From: Latilactobacillus fragifolii
Lineage (GTDB): Bacteria > Bacillota > Bacilli > Lactobacillales > Lactobacillaceae
DNA: 64,000 nt
Assembly (NCBI RefSeq): GCF_905332535.1
Contig: NZ_CAJOCF010000002.1
Coordinates: 1 to 64,000 of the forward strand
Reading direction: 5' to 3'
In this document: piece after piece, positions 41,953 through 51,071 of the stretch
Numbering within the stretch: position 1 is the stretch's first letter
How the letters are laid out: every line of letters begins with the position of its first letter
Program-made: the position numbers and the translations under genes
Notes under the pieces: model-generated
Told to the model about the DNA's origin: nothing
The model's input: only the letters and a program-made list of their open reading frames with translations
Database searches by the model: none

Positions 41953-44595
41953 TTAAGCATTCGCTAAAGCTGTCTTAGCTGCTGCCAAAGCAGCTGCCAT
42001 CCCAGCGGGGTTCTTCCCACCGGCTTGAGCCATATCTGGACGGCCACCACCACCGCCACCAACGAGTGGTGCGATTTGTTTAATCAAATCACCGGCTTTA
42101 ATACCGGCTTTAATCGCATCCGGTGCCACCGCGACAATCAAATTGACCTTGTCACCCGCAACTGTTGCCAGAACTAAGACGTCTGAGATTTGTTTTTGTT
42201 GCCATTGATCCGCTAGTTGCCGTAATTCGTTCATACCGGCCACTTTCGCATCGGCAGCCACTAAACGCCATTGGCCAACTGTTTCGACATTTTCGAAAAC
42301 ATTGCCAGCTTGTTGTTGAGCAAACTGTGCTTTGAGTTGTTCATTTTCTTTTTGTTCTGCTTTTAAATCAGATTGTAGTTGTTGAATCTTCTTTGGTAAA
42401 TCCTTGGTTTGAGCAACTTTCAATTCACTTGCTAATTCATTTAACAAAGCTTGTTTGTCATTCAAATACTCGAAGGCCGCCTTTGAAGTCACGGCTTCAA
42501 TCCGACGGGTCCCAGCACCAATTCCTGATTCACTTGTAATCTTAAACAAACCAAGATCAGCGGTGTTGGCAGCATGCGTCCCTCCACAAAGTTCCATTGA
42601 GTAATCACCAATTTGAACAACCCGGACTGTCTGACCGTATTTTTCGGTAAAGAGTGCAATTGCCCCCATTTGTTTAGCCGTTTCAATATCGGTTTCAACC
42701 GTCTTAACTGGTAAGGCTGCCCAAATTTTTTCGTTTACAATTTTTTCTACCGTAGCTAATTGATCAGGTGTTACTTGGCCAAGGTTCGTAAAATCAAACC
42801 GTAAATAGTCAGGTTCAACTAGTGAACCAGCTTGATGCGTGTGTTCACCTAAAACATCCCGTAAGGCTTGATCCAATAAGTGCGTCGCGGTGTGGTTCTT
42901 GGTAACACCGCCTCTGAAAATTGGGTCAACAGCTAACACGTAATGGACACCATTAATCATTTCTTTGCGTACTTCAACTGTGTGTAATGGTTGCCCGTTT
43001 GGGGCGTATTGCACGTCAGTCACTTTAGCAACCACTTGCCCAGCTAAGTTCTTGATAATCCCTTGATCGGCAACTTGGCCCCCCATTTCCGCATAGAATG
43101 GCGTTTGTTCGAAGATTAATTGAGCAGTCCCTCCTTTAATCATCTGTTGTTCAGCGTTATCTTGTAAGATGACACTTAGCCTACTTTCAGTTTCAAGCGC
43201 CGTGTAACCGGTAAAGGTACTTTCGACCTTAATATCCATTAAAAGTTCGTTTTGCATCCCCATTGATTGTTCATCACTGCGGGCATTGCGGGCACGGGCT
43301 TTTTGTTGCGCCATTTCACTTTCGAAACCTGCTTGATCAACCGTTAACCCTTCATCTTCAGCGTATTCAGTTGTCAATTCGATTGGGAAACCGTACGTGT
43401 CGAATAACTTGAAGGCATCTGTCCCAGAAATTTCACTTTGCCCAGCAGCTTTGACACTGTCAATCGTTTGATTCAACAAGCGTAACCCGTCATTCAAAGT
43501 TTCTCGGAAACGATCTTCTTCCGAACGGATTACTTTTTCGATGAATGCCTTTTGTGCTAAAACATCTGGGTAGTAACTTTGCATAATTTCACCAACAATT
43601 GGTACTAACTTATACATGAAAGCATCATTGATGCCTAATTTCTTACCATTGAGGATGGCCCGGCGAATTAAACGGCGCAGCACATAGCCACGGCCTTCAT
43701 TGGCCGGCATTGCGCCATCACCAATTGCAAACGTAACCGCTCGCGCATGATCAGCAATAATCTTGAATGAAATATCATCAGCCGCATTTTGACCGTATTG
43801 TTTATGGTCACTCATCTTAGCCGTTGCATCGATAAGTGGCATGAATAAATCAGTCTCAAAGTTCGTTGGGGCTTCTTGAATCACTGAGACAAGCCGTTCA
43901 AGGCCCATCCCCGTATCAATGTTCTTGTGCGGTTGCTCAACATACTCACCATTTGGTAAATGGTTAAATTCTGAGAACACAATGTTCCAGATTTCAAGGT
44001 ACCGTTCGTTTTCGCCGCCAGGGTAATTTTCAGGATCATCTTCACTGACATTGTTAAAACGCTGACCGCGGTCGTAAAAGATTTCTGAATCGGGGCCACA
44101 GGGACCTTCACCGATATCCCAGAAATTATCTTCGACTGCCACAATGTGGTCTTCTGGTAAACCGACTTTTTCACGCCAGATACGGTGCGCATCCTGATCC
44201 TTAGGATAGACCGTCACGTATAATTTTTCAGGGTCGAAACCAAGCCACTTGTCGCTCGTTAAGAATTCCCAAGCCCATGGAATCGCATCTTCTTTAAAGT
44301 AGTCACCAACAGAAAAGTTACCAAGCATTTCGAAGAACGTATGGTGGCGAGCTGTCTTGCCAACATTTTCGATATCGTTTGTCCGAATACTCTTTTGTGC
44401 ATTGGTAATCCGTGGATTATTCGGCACAACGCGCCCGTCAAAATACTTCTTTAAGGTTGCAACCCCTGAATTAATCCATAATAATGTGGGATCATCATCT
44501 GGAATAAGGGAAGCACTTGGTTCAACATCATGCCCCTTTTCTTTAAAGAAATCTAAGAACATTTGGCGCACTTGGGCGCTAGTTAATTTTTTCAT
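41953..44595 (-). CDS. alaS: Alanyl-tRNA synthetase
   Basis: An 880-residue enzyme charging tRNA-Ala. Class II core near the N-terminus (GVATLKKYFDG, RHHTFFEMLGNFSVGDYF, GMGLERLVSV), editing domain with HTATHLLDQALRDVLG and CGGTHAANT zinc ligands, and the C-terminal C-Ala domain with GGGGGGRPDMAQAGG. GGAGG lies 9 bases before the ATG. Expression is controlled by an upstream T-box. Confidence 0.97.
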   Translation of the reverse strand: MKKLTSAQVRQMFLDFFKEKGHDVEPSASLIPDDDPTLLWINSGVATLKKYFDGRVVPNNPRITNAQKSIRTNDIENVGKTARHHTFFEMLGNFSVGDYFKEDAIPWAWEFLTSDKWLGFDPEKLYVTVYPKDQDAHRIWREKVGLPEDHIVAVEDNFWDIGEGPCGPDSEIFYDRGQRFNNVSEDDPENYPGGENERYLEIWNIVFSEFNHLPNGEYVEQPHKNIDTGMGLERLVSVIQEAPTNFETDLFMPLIDATAKMSDHKQYGQNAADDISFKIIADHARAVTFAIGDGAMPANEGRGYVLRRLIRRAILNGKKLGINDAFMYKLVPIVGEIMQSYYPDVLAQKAFIEKVIRSEEDRFRETLNDGLRLLNQTIDSVKAAGQSEISGTDAFKLFDTYGFPIELTTEYAEDEGLTVDQAGFESEMAQQKARARNARSDEQSMGMQNELLMDIKVESTFTGYTALETESRLSVILQDNAEQQMIKGGTAQLIFEQTPFYAEMGGQVADQGIIKNLAGQVVAKVTDVQYAPNGQPLHTVEVRKEMINGVHYVLAVDPIFRGGVTKNHTATHLLDQALRDVLGEHTHQAGSLVEPDYLRFDFTNLGQVTPDQLATVEKIVNEKIWAALPVKTVETDIETAKQMGAIALFTEKYGQTVRVVQIGDYSMELCGGTHAANTADLGLFKITSESGIGAGTRRIEAVTSKAAFEYLNDKQALLNELASELKVAQTKDLPKKIQQLQSDLKAEQKENEQLKAQFAQQQAGNVFENVETVGQWRLVAADAKVAGMNELRQLADQWQQKQISDVLVLATVAGDKVNLIVAVAPDAIKAGIKAGDLIKQIAPLVGGGGGGRPDMAQAGGKNPAGMAAALAAAKTALANA

Positions 44596-44610
44596 CGTGT
44601 TTGCTCCTCC

Positions 44611-44816
44611 AAAAAATAAAACACCGCTGCAATTTCAAGGACGCAAAAGCGCGGTACCACCTTGATTGCAACGATGTTAGTCGTTAACCTCTTTATGAGT
44701 TTTATTGAATTGTTTGTGGTACTGGGGAGCACGTCAACCAATAACGGCGCCTTCTCTCAGTCTAGAAAGGCATTCCTGTGTCCGCTAGTTCGTTGGGTAT
44801 ATCCCAGCACTTCCAA
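44611..44816 (-). promoter_or_regulatory. T-box riboswitch of alaS
   Basis: Minus-strand leader of about 200 bases. The T-box AAGGTGGTACCGCG lies at 44650-44663. The terminator form pairs TTGCAATCAAGG (44660-44671) with CCTTGAAATTGCAG (44627-44640), followed by a T-rich run. Stem I is closed by GTGCTGGG and CCCAGTAC; just inside its 3' side is GCT (44728-44730), a likely alanine specifier codon. Uncharged tRNA-Ala should allow read-through. Confidence 0.92.
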
Positions 44817-44845
44817 AGTATAAAAAAGATTCACTGAATTGTCAA
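44817..44845 (-). promoter_or_regulatory. Promoter of the alaS T-box leader
   Basis: Minus strand TTGACA (44840-44845), 17 bases, TATACT (44817-44822), starting one base after the preceding gene ends. Confidence 0.8.
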
Positions 44846-45835
44846 CTAATCCAAGGTAACGGTAATCGCGGGACGATAGTAACACTGCAGCGTTGTATTG
44901 CCCAATGCCGCTGTTTGCATCCCTGATTCATAAGCCGGTGCTTCAGGTAACCATTGCTCCAAGCTATACCGTCCGCCCGTCACACAAGATCCGCCTTTAT
45001 AAACGAGTGGATCTTGTGTCATTTCATACGCGTCAGGTGCTGTTGCTTGTAAGCCAAATGGCATCTGCTGATGTTGCGCGGGTCGTGGTAAGTGATTGCC
45101 ACTTAGCCATAACGTCTTACATCCTGCACCTTTGAGCCATTCATACTGGTCAACGCTAACCAGATCAAATCCGCGCCGGCGTAATATCTGCCGCAGTTTG
45201 CTTTCATCACCATTTGTTTTTTCAAATACTTGGTAACAATCTGGTCGCCCACCTACTTGTAAAATCAGGTGCGCACTTACCAAGATTGTAATTGAACGTT
45301 GCTTTCGCCGCGCCTGAAACAAAGTGTTCTGGATTTCCGCCAAAAACTGACGCCCGGCTAATTGGTTCCCCTTAAACCGGCCCGTTATCGTTTCATACGT
45401 GCCTTGGAGTAACCATTCACTTGGAATTGGCGTTTGCGCCACTAACATCGGTGCCATATTAACCGAACGATATTCGGATGTCATCTGGTCAACATATCGA
45501 TCAACATCCGCTTGCGTGGTCCAAACTAAGCCTTGATCAGCCGGCAATGAACGTTTAGCTTGGGCAAACCATTCACTCGGGGCTAAATAGGCTGCGCCGG
45601 CTTGCCATCCAAGTTGCACATTAGCTTGACCGGGAATAAAAATAAACTTCTGTCCGGCTAAACGGGCACTATAAGTTTGGAAGACTTGCGTACCAATTGT
45701 CGCGGTCTCGCTTTGAATCGCTTCAATCGGTATCAGTGGGCTAACAAAATAGCGCAACACCTGTCCAAAATTAGCGCGTCGTGCTTCTTCGGATAACGAT
45801 AACCAGTTCAGTAATTGCAAGTCATTTTCATGCAT
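44846..45835 (-). CDS. Unrecognised protein, distant resemblance to formylglycine-generating-enzyme fold
   Basis: A 329-residue soluble protein (start ATG 45835 behind GAGG; two GTG codons lie just upstream). I do not recognise a named family. Its middle and end read like the FGE/SUMF1 fold: KFIFIPGQANVQLGW near residue 62, YEWLKGAGCKTLW, then PFGLQATAPDAYEMTQDP, VYKGGSCVTGGR. In true FGE-sulfatase domains the corresponding parts are FxMG, EAEWEYAARG, GLYDMxGNVWEW and RGGSW; the catalytic Cys pair cannot be confirmed. Its neighbours are alaS and cshB; it gives no functional clue. Function unknown. Confidence 0.6.
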   Translation of the reverse strand: MHENDLQLLNWLSLSEEARRANFGQVLRYFVSPLIPIEAIQSETATIGTQVFQTYSARLAGQKFIFIPGQANVQLGWQAGAAYLAPSEWFAQAKRSLPADQGLVWTTQADVDRYVDQMTSEYRSVNMAPMLVAQTPIPSEWLLQGTYETITGRFKGNQLAGRQFLAEIQNTLFQARRKQRSITILVSAHLILQVGGRPDCYQVFEKTNGDESKLRQILRRRGFDLVSVDQYEWLKGAGCKTLWLSGNHLPRPAQHQQMPFGLQATAPDAYEMTQDPLVYKGGSCVTGGRYSLEQWLPEAPAYESGMQTAALGNTTLQCYYRPAITVTLD

Positions 45836-45860
45836 CACAGCCACCTCAATTATGAATTAA

Positions 45861-47216
45861 CTAGCTATTTTGCTTTTTATTTTGACGTTTCTTTTCGCGT
45901 AATTCAAGTCGTTGTTCAATCCGTCGTTTCTTTTGCGCATCTTGTTTAATGGCAGCTTTAATCTTTTTCTTGTAACCTGGTTTGCGTTTCAGTTTGGCCT
46001 TTTTGACCATTCCTTTCATGCCGACATCTAATTTATGCGTTGTTGCCACCCGTTTTTTACGACGGTTACGGTCATAGGATGTGACCAATTCGCCATCTTT
46101 AAATGTCTTCGGTGTGAACTTGATGCCCATTGCTTCAATTTGGGCAACGGCTTGCTCATCATCCGGGCCATAAAGCGTAATTGCCGTTCCTTTAAGCCCA
46201 TTCCGACCAGTCCGCCCGACCCGGTGAATGAAGAATTCCAAATCTTCACGCGGGATTTCGGCATTAATCACCATACTAATCCCTTCAATATCAATCCCCC
46301 GGGCTGCTAAATCAGTTGCCACAACGTATTGATAATCTAGATTATGGATTTCTTTCATGATACGTTTTCGTTGGCGTGGTGGAATATCGCCGTGAATCTT
46401 AGCGACTTTCAAGCCTTGTGATTGTAAGTAATGGTGGATGTCATCAACCTTACTCTTCGTATTAGCGAAAACCAATACCATAAAAGGATGCCCCATCGTT
46501 AATAATGAATAAATTGTTTGGTTAAGGGCTTTTCCCTTTGTTGGCACTAACCAATTGTCGATTGTTGGGCTAATCACGGTTTCGTTTTTAACCTCTTCAA
46601 TCACGGGATTATGCATGTATTTTTGTAAAAAGGGTTGTAACTTATCAGGAATCGTTGCCGAAAAGACCATCATCTGTAAATCTTCTGGTAAACGACTCGC
46701 AATATCATCCACTGGCTTCAAAAAGCCCATGTCAAGTGTCATATCTGCTTCATCAATGACCAAGAACTGCGCTGTATAAATCTTAAGCGCTTTGCTCTTA
46801 ATTAAATCTAAAATGCGTCCCGGGGTCCCAATCACAATCTGGGGTTGATGTTGTTCGAGTTTTTCAATTTGCCGTTGCTTATCAGTCCCACCAACATAGC
46901 GACCAATCCGAATATCACCAGGCATGTGTTGGGTGATTAATTCAGCTGCCGTATAGATTTGATAAGCCAATTCCCGACTTGGGGCTGTGATGACGATTTG
47001 GACTTCATCTTTTTCAGGGACCAGTTTGTTTAAAAGGGGTAACAAGAACGCGTGGGTTTTCCCGCTCCCTGTTTGTGATTGACCGATAACACTTTTACCA
47101 GCGTTGATGGCTGGAATCACACGCCGTTGAACCGCCGTGGGTTTTGTAAAGTGCATATCGTCTAAAGCCGCGATGATTTCGGGTTTTAGGTTAAATTGTG
47201 TAAATTGATTATCCAT
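45861..47216 (-). CDS. cshB: DEAD-box RNA helicase CshB
   Basis: A 451-residue ATP-dependent RNA helicase. Motifs: Q-motif FTKPTAVQ, I GQSQTGSGKT, Ia TAPSRELA, II VIDEADMTLDMGF, III FSATIP, IV VFANTKSKVDD, V ATDLAARGIDI, VI HRVGRTGRNG. The Lys/Arg-rich C-terminal extension (about 385-451) matches CshB/YqfR-type helicases of cold shock and ribosome assembly. GCAGGT precedes the ATG. Confidence 0.93.
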   Translation of the reverse strand: MDNQFTQFNLKPEIIAALDDMHFTKPTAVQRRVIPAINAGKSVIGQSQTGSGKTHAFLLPLLNKLVPEKDEVQIVITAPSRELAYQIYTAAELITQHMPGDIRIGRYVGGTDKQRQIEKLEQHQPQIVIGTPGRILDLIKSKALKIYTAQFLVIDEADMTLDMGFLKPVDDIASRLPEDLQMMVFSATIPDKLQPFLQKYMHNPVIEEVKNETVISPTIDNWLVPTKGKALNQTIYSLLTMGHPFMVLVFANTKSKVDDIHHYLQSQGLKVAKIHGDIPPRQRKRIMKEIHNLDYQYVVATDLAARGIDIEGISMVINAEIPREDLEFFIHRVGRTGRNGLKGTAITLYGPDDEQAVAQIEAMGIKFTPKTFKDGELVTSYDRNRRKKRVATTHKLDVGMKGMVKKAKLKRKPGYKKKIKAAIKQDAQKKRRIEQRLELREKKRQNKKQNS

Positions 47217-47263
47217 AAAGACCTGCTTTCTATTGTGTGCATCCGATAAATCTGGATTTGTAT

Positions 47264-48214
47264 CTATTCCGTGTACTGAGCAGCAAGTGTTGATAATTCA
47301 GCAATAATCACATCGATTTCTGCTTGATCAGCTGCTTTGGCGCCACTGGCGAGGGGGTGTCCCCCGCCATCATGGTGTTTCGCTAATTCGTTAATGATGG
47401 GACCTTTTGAGCGGAAATGGACGCGGTACGTATCATCTGCTTGTTGCACGAAGATGACCCACGTCAGCACCCCTTTCAAACGACCGGGCGTCCCAACAAT
47501 CGAGTGTACTTGTTGGGGATCAACATGTAAACGTGCCTGTGTTGCACGATCGACAACCAAGTAGGCAACTTGTTGAGCATTGACTTGGAGCTGATCGAAT
47601 AAGTAGCCTTGTAATTTAGCTTGTTCCAATGTGATTTCGTTCATCTTCTGATTGAGCTTATCATGATGAATATCAAACGTCATCATTTGTGCAGCACATG
47701 CCATGGTGTGCGGGCTCGTTGAATTAAACATGAACCGGCCTGTGTCCCCAACAATTCCGGCATATAAAACCCGGGCTGCCGCTTGGTTGAATTGCAAGCG
47801 ACCGTCACTGTTATTAACGATGTCGATGATGATTTCTGAGGTACTTGAGGCATCCGGTAATACCCAGTTTAAGTCACCATATGGATCATCATTAGGATGG
47901 TGATCAATTTTAATTAACGCAGCCCCTAAGTTGAACGTCTCACCGCTGATTCGAGGTGCGTTAGCCGTATCAGTGACGATCACTAATGCGTCTTGATAAG
48001 TAGCGGGGTCAATTTCTTGAACGTTCGCTAGCCATGCCAAGTTCCCAGTATCGCTACCGACTTGGTAAATGGTCTTGTCTGGATAGCTGTTGCGAAGCAC
48101 TTCAGCTAAACCAACTTGGGAGCCAATCGCATCTGGATCGGGATTGACATGGCGATGAATAATAATTGTTTGGTAGGCTTCGATTTTAGCAATAATTTGT
48201 TCTGGAATTGTCAT
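47264..48214 (-). CDS. nrnA: DHH-DHHA1 phosphoesterase NrnA (nanoRNase/pAp phosphatase)
   Basis: A 316-residue enzyme degrading short RNA and 3'-phosphoadenosine 5'-phosphate. Motifs: HVNPDPDAIGS, TDTANAPR, KIDHHPND (DHH), and the DHHA1 end GGGHPLASG. It follows ytoI by 3 bases, the order ytoI-nrnA also found in B. subtilis. Confidence 0.93.
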   Translation of the reverse strand: MTIPEQIIAKIEAYQTIIIHRHVNPDPDAIGSQVGLAEVLRNSYPDKTIYQVGSDTGNLAWLANVQEIDPATYQDALVIVTDTANAPRISGETFNLGAALIKIDHHPNDDPYGDLNWVLPDASSTSEIIIDIVNNSDGRLQFNQAAARVLYAGIVGDTGRFMFNSTSPHTMACAAQMMTFDIHHDKLNQKMNEITLEQAKLQGYLFDQLQVNAQQVAYLVVDRATQARLHVDPQQVHSIVGTPGRLKGVLTWVIFVQQADDTYRVHFRSKGPIINELAKHHDGGGHPLASGAKAADQAEIDVIIAELSTLAAQYTE

Positions 48215-48217
48215 TTA

Positions 48218-49540
48218 TTAACCTCTTTCTAAGAGTTGGCCGGTGACGATAGCCTTAGCCACAATCACATGATTGGCATAAACATCGACATCAATTTTAG
48301 CTGAGCGCCGTCCAATTTCAAGCAAGCGCGGTAAAATCTGAATCTGCGTGTCGATTTGAATCAACCGTAAGTAATGAAGATTGATCTGTTCAATCATTGA
48401 ATAGCGCTGGTGTTGCGCCTGGAGCATCTGTTGGCACGCTGCCGAAACCACTTCGGTCAATACCCCAAACGAAATTGTGCCTAAGTTATTCGTCATCTGT
48501 GGCGTCACTTCATATTCATATGCCGCCGTATAAAAATCTGGAACCGTTTCACTAGGGCGCAGTGGCTCGACAATCTGATCATAAAATGTCTCTGCGACTT
48601 GCGGTTGGCGTTGCGCCGTTTGCATATTACTCATGACATCTTGGCGAGTAATTACCCCTTCTAGTTCTAAATTGTCGGCCACCACCGGCATGACTTCTAA
48701 ACTATTCCAAGTCATTGAATGGCCCACGCTAGCAACACTCATATATTTTTTAACACTCGCAGGTTCCTTGGTCATGACTTTATCCAAAGTCATGGTGGCC
48801 GGTTTATCTAAAATATCCTTCACCGTCACAATCCCAACAAGCCGCATATGTTCGTTAACAACTGGAAACCGCGATTGTTTTACCGCCGCACTCAATTGCT
48901 TATAGTCAGCCACCGTTTGATTAGCACGTAACGTATGGATTTCAGCAAGTGGGTGGTAAATATCAGCCACTGTTGTGATTTCTTTTTTAATTAATTGATC
49001 CGTCAAAGCCCGGTTAATCAATGCCGCCACTGAATAGGTATCATAGGCGGTTTGTAAGATTGGTAAGGCCAAGTCGTTGGCCAATGCAATGACGTCCGCC
49101 GAAGTCCCAAAACCACCGGTGATTAGAACGGCAGCCCCATTTTCAAGTGCTAAGCGTTGCACATCCGTCCGATCACCAACAATCATCAGTGACTTCGGCG
49201 TAATGTAGCGTGTGATGGCATCGATTTGCATCGCACCAATCACAAACTTATCCAATAACTTAGCTAAGCCGGCTTGGCCACCAAGAACCTCGCCGTCAAT
49301 TACTTGAACAATTTCTTCGAAGGTCAGATTTTCAATCTTCCCCTTTAACTTCTGTTCAATACGGATGGTCCCAACCCGTTCAATTGTACTAACGAGGCCA
49401 TTATTTTCCGCCGCTTTAATTGCGCGATAAGCTGTTCCTTCACTTACCGAGAGTGTTTTGGCAATTGAGCGCACCGAAATCTTGTCACCAATCGGTAAGT
49501 TTTCGATATACATTAAAATTTGATCATGCTTAGTTGCCAC
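48218..49540 (-). CDS. ytoI: YtoI-type regulator: HTH, DRTGG, twin CBS and hotdog domains
   Basis: A 440-residue multidomain protein: N-terminal winged helix (SVRSIAKTLSVSEGTAYRAI, residues about 20-60), DRTGG domain (about 70-185), two CBS motifs (about 190-310), and a C-terminal hotdog thioesterase-like domain (about 330-435). This layout is diagnostic of YtoI; the ligand and target are not known. Start is GTG at 49540. Overlapping operon with nrnA. Confidence 0.9.
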   Translation of the reverse strand: MATKHDQILMYIENLPIGDKISVRSIAKTLSVSEGTAYRAIKAAENNGLVSTIERVGTIRIEQKLKGKIENLTFEEIVQVIDGEVLGGQAGLAKLLDKFVIGAMQIDAITRYITPKSLMIVGDRTDVQRLALENGAAVLITGGFGTSADVIALANDLALPILQTAYDTYSVAALINRALTDQLIKKEITTVADIYHPLAEIHTLRANQTVADYKQLSAAVKQSRFPVVNEHMRLVGIVTVKDILDKPATMTLDKVMTKEPASVKKYMSVASVGHSMTWNSLEVMPVVADNLELEGVITRQDVMSNMQTAQRQPQVAETFYDQIVEPLRPSETVPDFYTAAYEYEVTPQMTNNLGTISFGVLTEVVSAACQQMLQAQHQRYSMIEQINLHYLRLIQIDTQIQILPRLLEIGRRSAKIDVDVYANHVIVAKAIVTGQLLERG

Positions 49541-49621
49541 TCAATGCCACCACCCTTTATCAGAATTACATAGTTATTAATAGTATATCGGTTTTAGTAC
49601 ACAAAAACAAAGGAAACTCAA

Positions 49622-50752
49622 CTATTCCCGCTCCCAATCGTATAACGGTAACGTAATATTCTCGAATGTTTGCGGTGCCAAATTAGTGACCGTAATCCCG
49701 AGCAGGCGAACACCATCTTCTGCATGGCCGATAGTTTGCCAAATTTCCCAAGCAATTGCTTCGAGTTCCGCTGCTTTACCGACATATTCATTAAATGTTT
49801 TACGCTTAGTAATGGTTTCAAATTGTCGATTTCGTACCTTTAAAACAACTGTCAAACCGTGTTTTTGATTTTTACGCAATCGTCGTTCGAGTTCAATTGC
49901 CAATTTTTTCAGCTCAACTTGTACCTGCTCTTCACTAATGAGTGGTTGCCCGTAAGTATTCTCATTACCGATAGATTTACGTTCACGTTGATAAGCGACC
50001 GGCCGGTTATCGATACCGCGCACATGGCGGTATAAGCCGTAGCCGAGCTTACCAAAATTTTGCATCAACATCATTTCCGATTGCGCTAGTAAGTCCGCCC
50101 CCGTTATAATACCGAGTTCCTGCATGCGCGGCGCAGTTTTCTTACCGACTCCGCGAAATTTCTCAATTGGTAAGCGACTTAAAAAAGCAATCGCTTGTTC
50201 CGGTAAAACCAGTGTCCGTCCAGCCGGCTTGCGGTAATCCGAGGCCATCTTTGCCAAAAATTTATTATACGAAATCCCCGCTGAGCTGACGAGTTGGGTT
50301 TCTTTAAGGATTTCTTTTTGAATATAGGCAACCACATCAATTGTGTGCGCCAACCCAAGTTTATTCTCGGTGACATCGAGGTACGCTTCATCAAAGGCAA
50401 CCGGTTCAATCTTATCGGTTACCGTATGAAAGATTGTGTGAATCTGCTCCGAAACCGCTTGATAAAGTGGAAAATTGGGCGCCTTAAAAACAGCTTGGTG
50501 ATTAGGAATTAGTTCAGCCGCTTTTTGCGCACTCATTGCCGAGTGCACGCCATACTGGCGCGCCACATAGTTTGCGGTTGTCACGACCCCCTTCCCACCA
50601 GTGTCACTTGGATTACGAGCAATCACGAGGGGCTTGTGGCGTAATTCGGGCTGTTCGCGCTCTTCAATCGATGCGTAAAATGCGTCCATATCAATATGAA
50701 TAATTTTGCGACTCGTATCATTTTCCAAAGGCATTTTGAACAGCTCCGCCAT
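49622..50752 (-). CDS. dinB: DNA polymerase IV
   Basis: A 376-residue Y-family translesion polymerase. Motifs: [14 protein letters not shown] (catalytic Asp), [23 protein letters not shown] (Asp-Glu), [21 protein letters not shown]. The little-finger domain follows, but a C-terminal beta-clamp motif is not obvious. I use the ATG at 50752, 6 bases behind AAGGAGG; the longer frame from 50776 includes that site. Two hairpin repeats separate it from zwf. Confidence 0.94.
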   Translation of the reverse strand: MAELFKMPLENDTSRKIIHIDMDAFYASIEEREQPELRHKPLVIARNPSDTGGKGVVTTANYVARQYGVHSAMSAQKAAELIPNHQAVFKAPNFPLYQAVSEQIHTIFHTVTDKIEPVAFDEAYLDVTENKLGLAHTIDVVAYIQKEILKETQLVSSAGISYNKFLAKMASDYRKPAGRTLVLPEQAIAFLSRLPIEKFRGVGKKTAPRMQELGIITGADLLAQSEMMLMQNFGKLGYGLYRHVRGIDNRPVAYQRERKSIGNENTYGQPLISEEQVQVELKKLAIELERRLRKNQKHGLTVVLKVRNRQFETITKRKTFNEYVGKAAELEAIAWEIWQTIGHAEDGVRLLGITVTNLAPQTFENITLPLYDWERE

Positions 50753-50773
50753 TTTACCCCTCCTTGATTTTTT

Positions 50774-50890
50774 CAACGTGTTTCATCAACAACTTCTTCC
50801 GCTTTACCTCACTTGCCAAAGCGGCGATTTTGTCGCCAATTCGTCAAGTGAGGTAAATACTCAAAGGCTAACCACGAATTAACGCACTTC
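50774..50890 (-). repeat. Intergenic hairpin repeat, copy D
   Basis: It shares the central block GCCAAAGCGGCGAT...TCGCCAATTCGTC with copies B and C, but the stem around it is TTTACCTCACTTG pairing exactly with CAAGTGAGGTAAA. It ends AACGCACTTC. Confidence 0.8.
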
Positions 50891-50897
50891 TTTCTTT

Positions 50898-51016
50898 AAC
50901 GTGCTTTTAATTCGCAACCTTCTGTGCTTTGCTACATCAGCCAAATAATCGCCCTTGGCGCTTATCCGTCTGGTTAGGCAAATGCTCAAAGGCTAACCGC
51001 GAATTAACGCACTTCT
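50898..51016 (-). repeat. Intergenic hairpin repeat, copy E
   Basis: AACGTGCT, TGTGCTT, GCAAATGCTCA and AACGCACTTC are in the family order. The outer stem TTAATTCGC pairs with GCGAATTAA, a sequence different from copies A-C. The last 45 bases are nearly identical to those of copy D. Confidence 0.8.
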
Positions 51017-51023
51017 TTCAATA

Positions 51024-51062
51024 AGAAAAGCCTGGCATGAAGACCTCATGCACAGACTTTGC
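51024..51062 (-). terminator. Terminator of zwf
   Basis: AAAAGCCTGGCATGA and TCATGCACAGACTTT pair with two mismatches across AGACC; minus-strand tail CTTTTCTTATT. Confidence 0.65.
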
Positions 51063-51071
51063 TTACTTGTT

